Shown here: piece by piece, positions 43,090 through 50,669 of the stretch
Layout: each line of letters starts with the position of its first letter
Position numbering within the stretch: the first letter of the stretch is position 1
Assembly: GCF_051027545.1 (NCBI RefSeq)
Contig: NZ_CP194902.1
Location: 1,860,001-1,924,000, forward strand
Reading direction: 5' to 3'
Source of the DNA: Methylocaldum sp002005105
GTDB taxonomy: Bacteria; Pseudomonadota; Gammaproteobacteria; Methylococcales; Methylococcaceae
DNA length: 64,000 nucleotides
Translations under genes and position numbers: made by a program
Notes under the pieces: model-generated
Seen by the model: only the letters and a program-made list of their open reading frames with translations
The model's database searches: none
Told to the model about the DNA's origin: nothing

Positions 43090-43461
43090 CTATCCGAGCA
43101 GGGCGCCCAATTCTTCCGGATCGACCGGCTTTACCAGGTGATGATCGAACCCCGCGGCTTTGGTGAGAGCTCGGTCTTCTTGCTGGCCATAACCGGTGAT
43201 GGCGATGATCAGCGCTTCGCGCGTCTCCGGACGTTCACGCAGTCTGCGGGCTACTTCGTAGCCGTCCATGCCCGGGAGGCCGATGTCCAACAGCACGGCC
43301 TGGGGCCTAAATTCGGATGCCAAATCGAGAGCGGCCGGCCCATCGAGAGCGGTTCGGACGTCATGGCCTTCGAGTTCCAGTAATAAAGCCAAACTTTCGA
43401 CGGCATCCGTGTTGTCATCGACCACGAGAATACGCTTGGATTTGGTGTCTTGGTCGGTCAT
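43090..43461 (-). CDS. CheY-like single-domain response regulator
   Basis: A 123-residue receiver domain with the acidic pair DD near the N terminus (ILVVDDNTDAVESL), phospho-acceptor Asp in VLLDIGLPGMDGYEVAR, and the conserved Lys in HHLVKPVDPEEL. No output domain. The AAGGAAC site precedes the ATG. No kinase is adjacent, so its partner is unknown; such domains often sit at the end of hybrid relays. Confidence 0.9.
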   Translation of the reverse strand: MTDQDTKSKRILVVDDNTDAVESLALLLELEGHDVRTALDGPAALDLASEFRPQAVLLDIGLPGMDGYEVARRLRERPETREALIIAITGYGQQEDRALTKAAGFDHHLVKPVDPEELGALLG

Positions 43462-43735
43462 ACATCAGTTCCTTTTTGTCACAGTTCGGAAATGCCGGGT
43501 AACACAATACGATCTAACCGGGGGCTTTCATAGGTCGAGCGACGCGTCTACACAAATAAGACGTGAATAGCCGGAGCAATGCGGAGCCGAACAAAGGGGA
43601 ATCTTTATCGGGCCGGCAAGTCTTATGAAGAGCGGGAATTTCCCCGGCAAGGCGGCCAAGATACCGTGCTTCTGGAAATCAGTCCGTCGACCATGGGAAG
43701 TTCATACAAGAAGAAACAACAAGAAGAGAACGGAT

Positions 43736-44890
43736 ATGTTTTTGCCATTTTATTTCCCCAGTAAGGAAGCGCTCAAGCTCGTCATCGTAGGCGGCGGCTA
43801 TTCAGGGCTGTCGGCGCTGATTACGATCCGTGAATACCGTCCCGACGCCGAGATCGTCTTGATCGATCGCCGGCCTTATCACCTTAAGATTACCCATCTG
43901 CACGAAAGTTTTCGCCGTCCTCTGACGGACTTCAAAGTGTCTTTCGCGGCCTTGGAGAAGCGGTTCAATTTTCGCCATGTCATGGCGGATCTGAGATTCG
44001 ACGATACGGCGTTGAAACAGTGGCAAAGCGACCGGGTCATACCGGTCGGGCAGGAGGAGATCGGGTTCGACTATCTTCTGATCGCCACCGGAGCGGGTTT
44101 CAAGAAGCTCGAGAAACCTAGCCGAGTGATCGATCTCGACGATTTCATCGAAAAGCCGGGGCCGGAGGTCCTGCAAGAGAACTTGGCGGCTGCGAACTCT
44201 TCCGCTCCGTGGATTACCGCGGTCGGAGGCGGTGCGACCGGCATCCAGTATCTGTTCGAGATCGCCAATTTCGTGCGGGAGCGCCGCATTCCCTGTCGGC
44301 TTCGTCTGGTGGACTCCGAGCACAGGGTGCTGACGCAGTTCAATGCGAAATTGGGGCAGTATGCGGAGGCTCGAATGGCGGACCTCGGAATCGAGCATGT
44401 GACAGGTCGTTTTTTCCGCGCTCAGGAGGCGGATCGTGTCGTGCTCGAGGAGGTTGAGACGGGCGAGCTGTCCGAACTCGATTCCCAGCTGAGCCTGCTT
44501 TTCGTCGGCAAGAGCGCCAACATCCGTTTGCACGCCAATTTTTTCGGCCAAGTCGTTGTGGACGGAGACATTTTGGACCGGGTTTTCACCGCCGGCGACT
44601 GCTCGTACTATCGCTCATTGGGATCGAACGCCATGACGGCTCAGTCCGCCGTGCGCAAAGGCAAGTTGGCCGCTCGAAACATTCTCAGGCATTCGGGGCT
44701 CGTCAAATTGCTGGAGCCGTATCTGCATCGCGATCTGGGCTATCTGGTCAGCCTGGGGCCTCAGGATTCCGTGGGATGGGTGGCGTTGGAACGCAATGTG
44801 GTCGGGGGATTTCCCGCAGCGGTCGTGAAAGAAATCGTCGAAGCGCAATACGATCTATTGCTTGCGGGCATCGATACCTATGTGTTGTGA
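43736..44890 (+). CDS. NDH-2-like FAD/NAD(P)-dependent oxidoreductase
   Basis: A 384-residue flavoprotein of the pyridine nucleotide-disulphide family. FAD-binding LVIVGGGYSGLSALITIRE at the N terminus, ATGAG before the NAD domain, second dinucleotide fold ITAVGGGATGIQYLFEIA, and the FAD-ribityl Asp in RVFTAGDCSYY. No redox-active CxxC. This fits type II NADH dehydrogenase-like enzymes, but the C-terminal membrane helix is short or absent. The ATG at 43736 has AGAAGAGAA upstream; the frame is open from 43625 in unlikely sequence. Confidence 0.85.
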   Translation: MFLPFYFPSKEALKLVIVGGGYSGLSALITIREYRPDAEIVLIDRRPYHLKITHLHESFRRPLTDFKVSFAALEKRFNFRHVMADLRFDDTALKQWQSDRVIPVGQEEIGFDYLLIATGAGFKKLEKPSRVIDLDDFIEKPGPEVLQENLAAANSSAPWITAVGGGATGIQYLFEIANFVRERRIPCRLRLVDSEHRVLTQFNAKLGQYAEARMADLGIEHVTGRFFRAQEADRVVLEEVETGELSELDSQLSLLFVGKSANIRLHANFFGQVVVDGDILDRVFTAGDCSYYRSLGSNAMTAQSAVRKGKLAARNILRHSGLVKLLEPYLHRDLGYLVSLGPQDSVGWVALERNVVGGFPAAVVKEIVEAQYDLLLAGIDTYVL

Positions 44891-45016
44891 CCGGCTGGAG
44901 GAAAGGTGGCAAGGCGTATATTTGCGGCGCTGTTGTCAAAGCGTGAGCAGGTGAACTGGATTCATATGGGATATCGGTGCGTCCAATAATGACGCCAGAA
45001 AATTCAGGAGGCGCAA

Positions 45017-45487
45017 ATGATGTTTGGCTCAAGTCAGCCCGTAAAAGCCAAGGCGACCACGGTCATCAACAAACCCGTAGAGGAAGTTTTTCATTTTATA
45101 AGCGACGAGTTCTTCGAAAATTACCCGAAGTGGTCACCCGAAGTCGTCGAATTGAAACCCTTGTCGGAAGGGCCAATGCGTCTTGGCACTCTGGCGCGGC
45201 AGGTTCGAGTCGATCATGGGCACCGGACCGAATCCACGTTCAGGGTGACTGATTATCAACCGAACAAGCGGCTTTGCTTCAGCGGAGTGTCCAGCCCTTT
45301 CCGCTGTGTCTATGATTTCGAGCAAAAGAGTACGCAGTCGCCATCCACGCAGGTCGCGTTTACCTTTGAGTTATCGGAGCTCGAGCTGTTCATGCGTCCG
45401 TTCGAGAAATTGATTCGAGTCGCCGTGCAGGATGGTGCCGAGCAGACGGTGAAAAATCTAAAAGGCCTCATCGAGGGCCATTCGTGA
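45017..45487 (+). CDS. SRPBCC-fold protein
   Basis: A 156-residue START/Bet v1-like protein: KAKATTVINKPVEEVFHFIS start, YPKWSPEVVELKPLSEGPM and TFRVTDYQPNKRLCFSG strands, and a long C-terminal helix. Such proteins bind hydrophobic ligands; the ligand is unknown. AGGAGGCG precedes the start. It lies between the flavoprotein and the LOV gene, all on one strand. Confidence 0.82.
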   Translation: MMFGSSQPVKAKATTVINKPVEEVFHFISDEFFENYPKWSPEVVELKPLSEGPMRLGTLARQVRVDHGHRTESTFRVTDYQPNKRLCFSGVSSPFRCVYDFEQKSTQSPSTQVAFTFELSELELFMRPFEKLIRVAVQDGAEQTVKNLKGLIEGHS

Positions 45488-45569
45488 GTCAAAAGGAATT
45501 TGGCGAGGTTTTTCGATCAACAATAAGCGGAAGTGAGAGATTGAAGTGAAGAATTAGGAGGAACCGATT

Positions 45570-46031
45570 ATGGCCTTCATTGTGGAAAAAGATCCGGGAC
45601 TGATCCCGCAGGTGCTGGCTAAGATTCTTGATTCGTGCGTCAATGGCGTAACGCTGGCCGACCCGGATTTGGACGATATGCCCGTCGTTTATGTCAATAA
45701 AGCCTTCGAAGAGATAACGGGATATGACCAGGGAGAGATAGTGGGGAAAAACTGCCGGTTTTTACAGGGAAACGATAGAGATCAGGACGCTCGTACCCAG
45801 ATCCGCGAAGCGCTGGCGAACGCTCAGCCGGTTGAAGTGACGCTCCGCAATTATCGAAAGAACGGCGAGCTCTTTTATAATCATCTCGCACTCACGCCGC
45901 TCTTCGATCGAGACGGGAAGGTGATTTATTATCTCGGGATTCAGTACGATGTGACCAACCAGGTACGGGCCGAGGAAGAGATCAAGCGCCTGAGCGAAAA
46001 CTTGGAGAATGTCTCTAGGCTGACGAAATAA
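45570..46031 (+). CDS. Short LOV-domain blue-light photoreceptor
   Basis: A 153-residue single LOV (PAS) domain with the flavin-adduct motif GKNCRFLQ at 59-66, so Cys62 is the expected photo-active cysteine. Other LOV landmarks are ITGYDQGEIVGKN, the flavin-contacting NYRKNGELFYNHL and GIQYDVTNQV. A C-terminal helix (RAEEEIKRLSENLENVSRL) is probably a coiled-coil dimeriser. There is no kinase, HTH or other output domain, as in short LOV proteins of Pseudomonas. AGGAGG precedes the start. Confidence 0.92.
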   Translation: MAFIVEKDPGLIPQVLAKILDSCVNGVTLADPDLDDMPVVYVNKAFEEITGYDQGEIVGKNCRFLQGNDRDQDARTQIREALANAQPVEVTLRNYRKNGELFYNHLALTPLFDRDGKVIYYLGIQYDVTNQVRAEEEIKRLSENLENVSRLTK

Positions 46032-46182
46032 AAAAGCCGGCGTCTTTGCCGTGTGAAAGACGCATGAGCGATAAGACGGTATCGTCGAGAGGTGTCCCGG
46101 CGCTGTTCGCGTTCGGCCGCAAATGTGCGTGTCGCTAGGCCGACGCCGTAAATGCAGATTATGAGCAAGTTAAGGTTTTGAT

Positions 46183-46665
46183 ATGGCGGTTATTTGCACG
46201 AGCGTTTGCGTCAACTATACGCCCAAAGAAATGTACGATTTGGTGAACGACGTTCAATCCTATCCCAGCTACCTTCCTTTGTGCAGCAATGTAAAGCTGC
46301 ATTCAAAAACACCGAATGCCCTCAGGGCTACCATCACGCTGTCGAAAGGCAAGATCAAGTTTTCCTTCACGACGGAAAATTCGATGGAGGACAGCAGGCA
46401 TATCCGGATGAATCTGGTCGAAGGGCCGTTCAAGCACTTGCGCGGGCATTGGCGTTTTGAGCCGAGTGCGACCGGCGGTTGCGAGGCGACTTTCCGCCTA
46501 GATTTCGAGTTTGCCAACGCCTTGCTGGGAATGGCCTTCGGCGGCTTTTTCAAGGAAGTGACCGAGTCCTTTGTCGAAGCTTTCTGCCGTCAGGCGGCCA
46601 AGAAATATGGCGAGCGGGAGACTCATCCGCCCGAGGCTCTTCATGGCCATGGAAAGCTCACATAA
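46183..46665 (+). CDS. RatA/Coq10-family protein
   Basis: A 160-residue START-like protein: YTPKEMYDLVNDVQSYPSYLPLC start, KFSFTTENSMEDSRHIRMNLVEGPFKHLRGHW core and the C-terminal SFVEAFCRQAAKKYG helix. The family includes Coq10 (ubiquinone binding) and RatA (E. coli ribosome-association protein, once called a toxin). In Gammaproteobacteria ratA is often near smpB; that gene is not in the window. Function is probably ubiquinone-related. Confidence 0.85.
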   Translation: MAVICTSVCVNYTPKEMYDLVNDVQSYPSYLPLCSNVKLHSKTPNALRATITLSKGKIKFSFTTENSMEDSRHIRMNLVEGPFKHLRGHWRFEPSATGGCEATFRLDFEFANALLGMAFGGFFKEVTESFVEAFCRQAAKKYGERETHPPEALHGHGKLT

Positions 46666-46714
46666 GAGACAACGGCACCTCGCCGCATGCGCGGTGCAAC
46701 CCGGTCCTTGAACC

Positions 46715-47002
46715 TTAACTGCGCGGTCCGGCTGAAAGTCGGCGATCCGGAACCTCGAAGCGGTAAGTTTCGCCGTGACTCAGATATCTCACCCGATCAT
46801 CGAGACCGGCGGCGGTTACGGCCTTCTTGAAGTCTTCGAGCGGTGATTTGAAAACCCGGTAATCGTTGTAGTGGATAGGAATCGCCTCGCGAGGGTTAAC
46901 GATTCTTATCGCTTCAATGCCCTCCTTAGCGTCCATCGTGACCAGGATGCTCATAATCCGGGTGCCGCCGAGATGAAACAGTCCCAGATCGATGTCCGGA
47001 TG
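46715..47002 (-). pseudogene. MBL-fold hydrolase C-terminal remnant
   Basis: The minus-strand frame reads PDIDLGLFHLGGTRIMSIL, then TMDAKEGIEAIRIVNPREA, IPIHYNDYRVFKSPLEDF, matching the last quarter of UlaG-type metallo-beta-lactamase-fold hydrolases including the final HY.D metal motif. No frame upstream carries the HxHxDH motif and the open stretch ends in unrelated sequence. An ATG at 46954 lies mid-domain, so this is a truncated gene. Confidence 0.72.
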
Positions 47003-47100
47003 GCGAATGGAATTCTTGGCGGTGTCGACATGAGAACGGAACTCGATGAGTGCTAATAATGAAAAGACCTCAACGGGGCTCTTCTTATTTTAAAAAATGC

Positions 47101-47129
47101 TTGAATATATCGAGTCGAAACTATAATAT
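47101..47129 (+). promoter_or_regulatory. Sigma-70-type promoter for the candidate small RNA
   Basis: TTGAAT (47101-47106) and TAATAT (47124-47129) with a 17-base spacer; an overlapping TATAAT lies at 47122-47127. Transcription would start at about 47136, exactly where the first stem-loop of the candidate RNA begins. Confidence 0.5.
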
Positions 47130-47135
47130 GACTTC

Positions 47136-47243
47136 ACTGCCGTCGTGTCCCCCTCAAGGCAGTAGCTAGATTCAATACCTCAACGAACTAGCGAAGGAAG
47201 ACTTATAGGGTCGGCCCGAGCCTCCTCAGCCGACCTTTTTTTT
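47136..47243 (+). ncRNA. Candidate small regulatory RNA
   Basis: About 108 bases between a promoter-like pair and an intrinsic terminator, without an ORF. Three stem-loops are visible: ACTGCC/GGCAGT (47136-47141 with 47158-47163, C-rich loop GTCC CCCTC), GCTAG/CTAGC (47165-47169 with 47188-47192), and the terminator GGTCGGC/GCCGACC plus eight Ts. No known RNA family is recognised (not 4.5S, 6S, tmRNA or RNase P). Expression is unproven. Confidence 0.55.
47209..47243 (+). terminator. Rho-independent terminator
   Basis: GGTCGGC (47209-47215) pairs with GCCGACC (47229-47235), followed directly by eight Ts. The nearest upstream plus-strand gene ends more than 500 bases earlier with a minus-strand remnant in between, so its natural client is the candidate small RNA. 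Confidence 0.8.
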
Positions 47244-47308
47244 GTGGTTGCAAATCGATTCGCGAAATCCTCTGGTCGAAGGTGCTGATTCGTGGAGGGC
47301 AATCAGGC

Positions 47309-47743
47309 ATGATGGGTCGCTTCTCAGTGAAGCTGAATAATTTGCTTTTCTGGATAAAGGCCAAGATGGATGAACGGATGGTCCTGCTCATGGCCGGCTC
47401 TATCGTCATAATGCTCTATGGCGACGTCGTTCTGGGTTGGATCGGATCGTTATTGCATTACGCGATCGAGGTATTGGAACTGGGCCTTGAGCACCTGATC
47501 GAAGCGACATTTCATGTATCTCAACGCACAGCACAGATCCTGACGGCCTGGACCGGGCTTTTCCTATTCCTGCTGCTCGGCTGGTTCATTTTTCGTAAGA
47601 CTGTAAGCCTGTTTCGCGAATGGATTGCGCTAAGGTCGGACCGCTTGAATCTACATCAAACCCGAATATCGAACCGGCAAAGACTGGCCATCTGTGCCAG
47701 CCTGCTGATCGCCGTCATTCTTGCGATCTACTTTCAGTTCTGA
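47309..47743 (+). CDS. Membrane protein, function unknown
   Basis: A 144-residue protein from the ATG at 47309, which has GGAGG ten bases upstream. Three hydrophobic segments (MVLLMAGSIVIMLYGDVVLGWIG, TAWTGLFLFLLLGWFIF, LAICASLLIAVILAIYF) suggest an inner-membrane protein with a short basic loop before the last helix. No family was recognised. It converges on ligA with 72 bases between. Confidence 0.65.
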   Translation: MMGRFSVKLNNLLFWIKAKMDERMVLLMAGSIVIMLYGDVVLGWIGSLLHYAIEVLELGLEHLIEATFHVSQRTAQILTAWTGLFLFLLLGWFIFRKTVSLFREWIALRSDRLNLHQTRISNRQRLAICASLLIAVILAIYFQF

Positions 47744-47815
47744 TCGAAAGGCGCACGGCGGACCGAGCAAAAATCGACCGTTCGCGGACCGGTTAAACCT
47801 GATCCGCCTACGTCC

Positions 47816-49828
47816 TTAATTTCCTACCAAGTCCAGAAACGCCGCTTCGTCCAATACCTCGACACCGAGTTCCTGGGCCTTAGCCAGTTTCGAGCCGGGA
47901 TCGGCTCCGGCTATCACGTAGCTGGTGTTCTTGGACACGCTACCGGTGACCTTGCCGCCTAGAGCCTGAAGCCTGGCTTTTGCTTCCTCTCGACTCATGG
48001 AGGACAGCGTGCCGGTGATGACGAAGGTTCGGCCCTGGAGCGGTTGCTCGGTTTTTACCTCCGCGACTTCTTCCCAATGCACCCCGGCATCGAGCAGAGC
48101 TCGGACCACCCCGACATTGTGCGCTTGCCGGAAGAAGGTATGGATATGATGGGCCACGGAAGGGCCTATGTCGGGAACATTCTGCAGTTCTTCCTCGTCC
48201 GCGGCCACGATGTTGTCGAGGGTGCGAAAGTGAGCCGCCAAGGTGTGCGCCGTGACTTCGCCGACTTCCCGAATGCCCAGCGCAAAAAGGAAGCGGGACA
48301 GGGTAGTATGCTTGCTCCGTTCCAGCGCATTGATCAGGTTCTCCGCCGATTTTCGCCCCATGCGCTCCAGTGCCGCCAGCTGTTCCGCGGTCAGTCGGTA
48401 GAGATCGGCGACCGTCTCGATCAGCTTGTTTTCGAGAATCTGATCGACCAGCTTGTCGCCCAGGCCGTCGATGTCCATGGCGCGGCGCGAGGCGAAATGC
48501 TTGATGGATTCCTTGTGCTGCGCGGGGCAAAAGAGGCCGCCGCTGCAACGGGCGATGGCTTCGCCGGGCTCCAATTCCACCTCCGCGCCGCACACGGGGC
48601 AGTGGCTAGGCATTTGGAAGACCGGGGCGTCGGCCGGGCGGAGTTCCGGCAGGCTTTTCACCACTTCCGGGATTACGTCGCCGGCGCGCCGGACGACGAC
48701 GGTATCGCCGGCCCGAATATCCCGCCTGTGCACTTCATCCGCATTGTGCAGCGTCGCATTGGTTACGGTGACGCCGCCGACGAAAACGGGTTCGAGCCGC
48801 GCCACCGGGGTCAGGGCGCCGGTGCGTCCCACTTGAACCTCAATGGCGATGACTTTGGTGGTGGCTTCTTCCGCGGGGAATTTATGGGCGATGGCCCAAC
48901 GCGGCGCGCGAGCGACGAAACCTAATGCGCTCCGGTCCGCCAGACGGTCCACTTTGTAAACCACGCCGTCGATTTCGTAGGGGAGATCGTGCCGCCGGGC
49001 CAAGAGGTCCCGATAGTAAGCAAGACAGCCGGCTATGCCTTGGACCACGTGTAGTTCCGGACTGACGGGAATGCCCCAGGACTTGAACCGGTCCATCAAC
49101 TCTTTCTGGGTATCCGGCAGCTGGTCGCTCGGAAAGATGCCATAGCCGTAAGAAAAGAAGCAGAGGCGGCGTGAGGCGGTAATCTTTGGGTCGAGTTGGC
49201 GGAGGCTTCCGGCGGCGGCATTCCGCGGGTTGACGAAGACCTTGTCGCCGTTTTGCCGCGCCCGCTCGTTCAAGGCGAGAAAACCCTTTTTCGGCATGAA
49301 CACTTCGCCCCGCACTTCGAAGCGTTCCGGCCAGCCGCTGTCCCTGAGCCGCAGCGGAATGTCGCGGATCGTGCGGACGTTGTGAGTGATGTCCTCGCCG
49401 GTCTGACCGTCGCCGCGCGTGGCCCCGCAAACCAGGACGCCCTTGTCGTAGATGAGGCTGACCGCGAGGCCGTCGAGCTTGGGTTCCACCAAGTAGCCGA
49501 TGTCGTTGCGTCCGAGCCGCTGACTCACGCGGCGATGGAAATCCTCGGCGTCCTCGTCGCTGAAGGCGTTGTCCAGCGACAGCATGGGGATTTCGTGGCG
49601 TACCGCGGCAAATGCTGCGACCGGCGGAGCGCCGACCCGCTGTGTCGGGGAATCGGGGGTGGCAAGTTCCGGATACTGGTGCTCGATCGCCAAGAGCTCC
49701 TGCATCAGGCGGTCGTACTCGGCGTCGGAAATCAGCGGCGAATCGAGCTGATAGTAGCGCAGATTGTGGAATTCGATTTCTTTGCGCAATTCGTCCGCGC
49801 GACGTTTAATCTCTTCCGGCGCGTTCAC
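47816..49828 (-). CDS. ligA: NAD-dependent DNA ligase
   Basis: A 670-residue ligase, the usual length. It seals nicks in replication and repair. Adenylation site Lys in VEPKLDGLAVSLIY (KxDG), OB-fold, four-Cys zinc finger (CPVCGAEVE...CSGGLFCPAQ), helix-hairpin-helix repeats (IDGLGDKLVDQI, LERMGRKSAENL) and a C-terminal BRCT domain (FVITGTLSSMSREEAKARL). The GTG at 49828 follows the zipA stop by two bases and gives the standard N terminus NAPEEIKRRADEL; the longer frame to 49909 would overlap zipA. Confidence 0.96.
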   Translation of the reverse strand: MNAPEEIKRRADELRKEIEFHNLRYYQLDSPLISDAEYDRLMQELLAIEHQYPELATPDSPTQRVGAPPVAAFAAVRHEIPMLSLDNAFSDEDAEDFHRRVSQRLGRNDIGYLVEPKLDGLAVSLIYDKGVLVCGATRGDGQTGEDITHNVRTIRDIPLRLRDSGWPERFEVRGEVFMPKKGFLALNERARQNGDKVFVNPRNAAAGSLRQLDPKITASRRLCFFSYGYGIFPSDQLPDTQKELMDRFKSWGIPVSPELHVVQGIAGCLAYYRDLLARRHDLPYEIDGVVYKVDRLADRSALGFVARAPRWAIAHKFPAEEATTKVIAIEVQVGRTGALTPVARLEPVFVGGVTVTNATLHNADEVHRRDIRAGDTVVVRRAGDVIPEVVKSLPELRPADAPVFQMPSHCPVCGAEVELEPGEAIARCSGGLFCPAQHKESIKHFASRRAMDIDGLGDKLVDQILENKLIETVADLYRLTAEQLAALERMGRKSAENLINALERSKHTTLSRFLFALGIREVGEVTAHTLAAHFRTLDNIVAADEEELQNVPDIGPSVAHHIHTFFRQAHNVGVVRALLDAGVHWEEVAEVKTEQPLQGRTFVITGTLSSMSREEAKARLQALGGKVTGSVSKNTSYVIAGADPGSKLAKAQELGVEVLDEAAFLDLVGN

Positions 49829-49830
49829 GG

Positions 49831-50568
49831 CTACTCGTAAGCTTCTTCCAGGCGGTTGCGCATCTGGGCGATTTTTTCCCCGGTCAGCGGACGGCGGGCG
49901 TCGTCCCACTCGATCCCGTCCAATCGAACGGCCAGCTCATGGCAAGTGTTGACCAAATCGTCGAACACGCCCAAGGGATCGTCGACCGTGGCGGGTTGAA
50001 AGAACAGGACCACGCCGGGGCACTCGAACGACGCCATGTCATCGACGGGGAAGGTGCCGGGTTTCACGAGGCTGGCCACGCTGAACAGAGGTTTGCGGAA
50101 TTCGCGGTCATAACGGTGAAAGATGCCCATCTCGCCATGGACCAGGTCGAGGTCCAACAGAGCATTCTTGAGTTCGTCACCCGCAAAAACGAACTCGTCT
50201 CCCGCCACCACGCTGAGTTGTATCAGAAACGGGGCGCCCAAAGCGGCGGTTCTGTCCGCTTCTCTCTGCGTTGTTCGCGGCGGTTCCTGCGGCGCCTCGA
50301 TCACGTCTTCCGCCTCGTCTTCGAAATCGAATTCATTATCGGCAAAATGCCGCTCGTTTCGATTCAGGACGCGAACGCTTTCGAATTCTTCCTCATCGTA
50401 ATCAGGCGACTCCTTATCGATCGAAGGGTCGAAATCCAGTTCGTCGAACTCGCCGCGCCGTTGTAGAAAATCCAGGACTTTTTGCTTGTGGCGTCCCCAG
50501 ACATAGATGCCGGCGATGACGATGACGCCGATCACCAGCAGGACCAAACGTACGGTATCTCTATCCAT
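49831..50568 (-). CDS. zipA: Cell division protein ZipA
   Basis: A 245-residue protein anchoring FtsZ to the membrane. N-terminal membrane helix (TVRLVLLVIGVIVIAGIYVWG), an acidic variable linker (DELDFDPSIDKESPDYDEEEF) shorter than in E. coli and lacking its P/Q-rich run, and the C-terminal FtsZ-binding domain (GMGIFHRY-type motif as EMGIFHRYDREFRKPLFSVAS, GVVLFFQPATVDDPLGVFDDLV). Its position between smc and ligA is diagnostic. GGAAAGGAG is right before the start. Confidence 0.94.
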   Translation of the reverse strand: MDRDTVRLVLLVIGVIVIAGIYVWGRHKQKVLDFLQRRGEFDELDFDPSIDKESPDYDEEEFESVRVLNRNERHFADNEFDFEDEAEDVIEAPQEPPRTTQREADRTAALGAPFLIQLSVVAGDEFVFAGDELKNALLDLDLVHGEMGIFHRYDREFRKPLFSVASLVKPGTFPVDDMASFECPGVVLFFQPATVDDPLGVFDDLVNTCHELAVRLDGIEWDDARRPLTGEKIAQMRNRLEEAYE

Positions 50569-50669
50569 CTCCTTTCCTCAAAGGCACTTGACAGCCTGCA
50601 AACAAGGAAGCCGCCAATGGCGGCCAAGTTATCTCGTGCGGAAAACCGGCCCGCACACGGCACAGGAAC

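Noticed and set aside
46040..46063. Terminator after the LOV gene
   Set aside because: GCGTCTTT/AAAGACGC forms a stem but no T-run follows, so it was not called.
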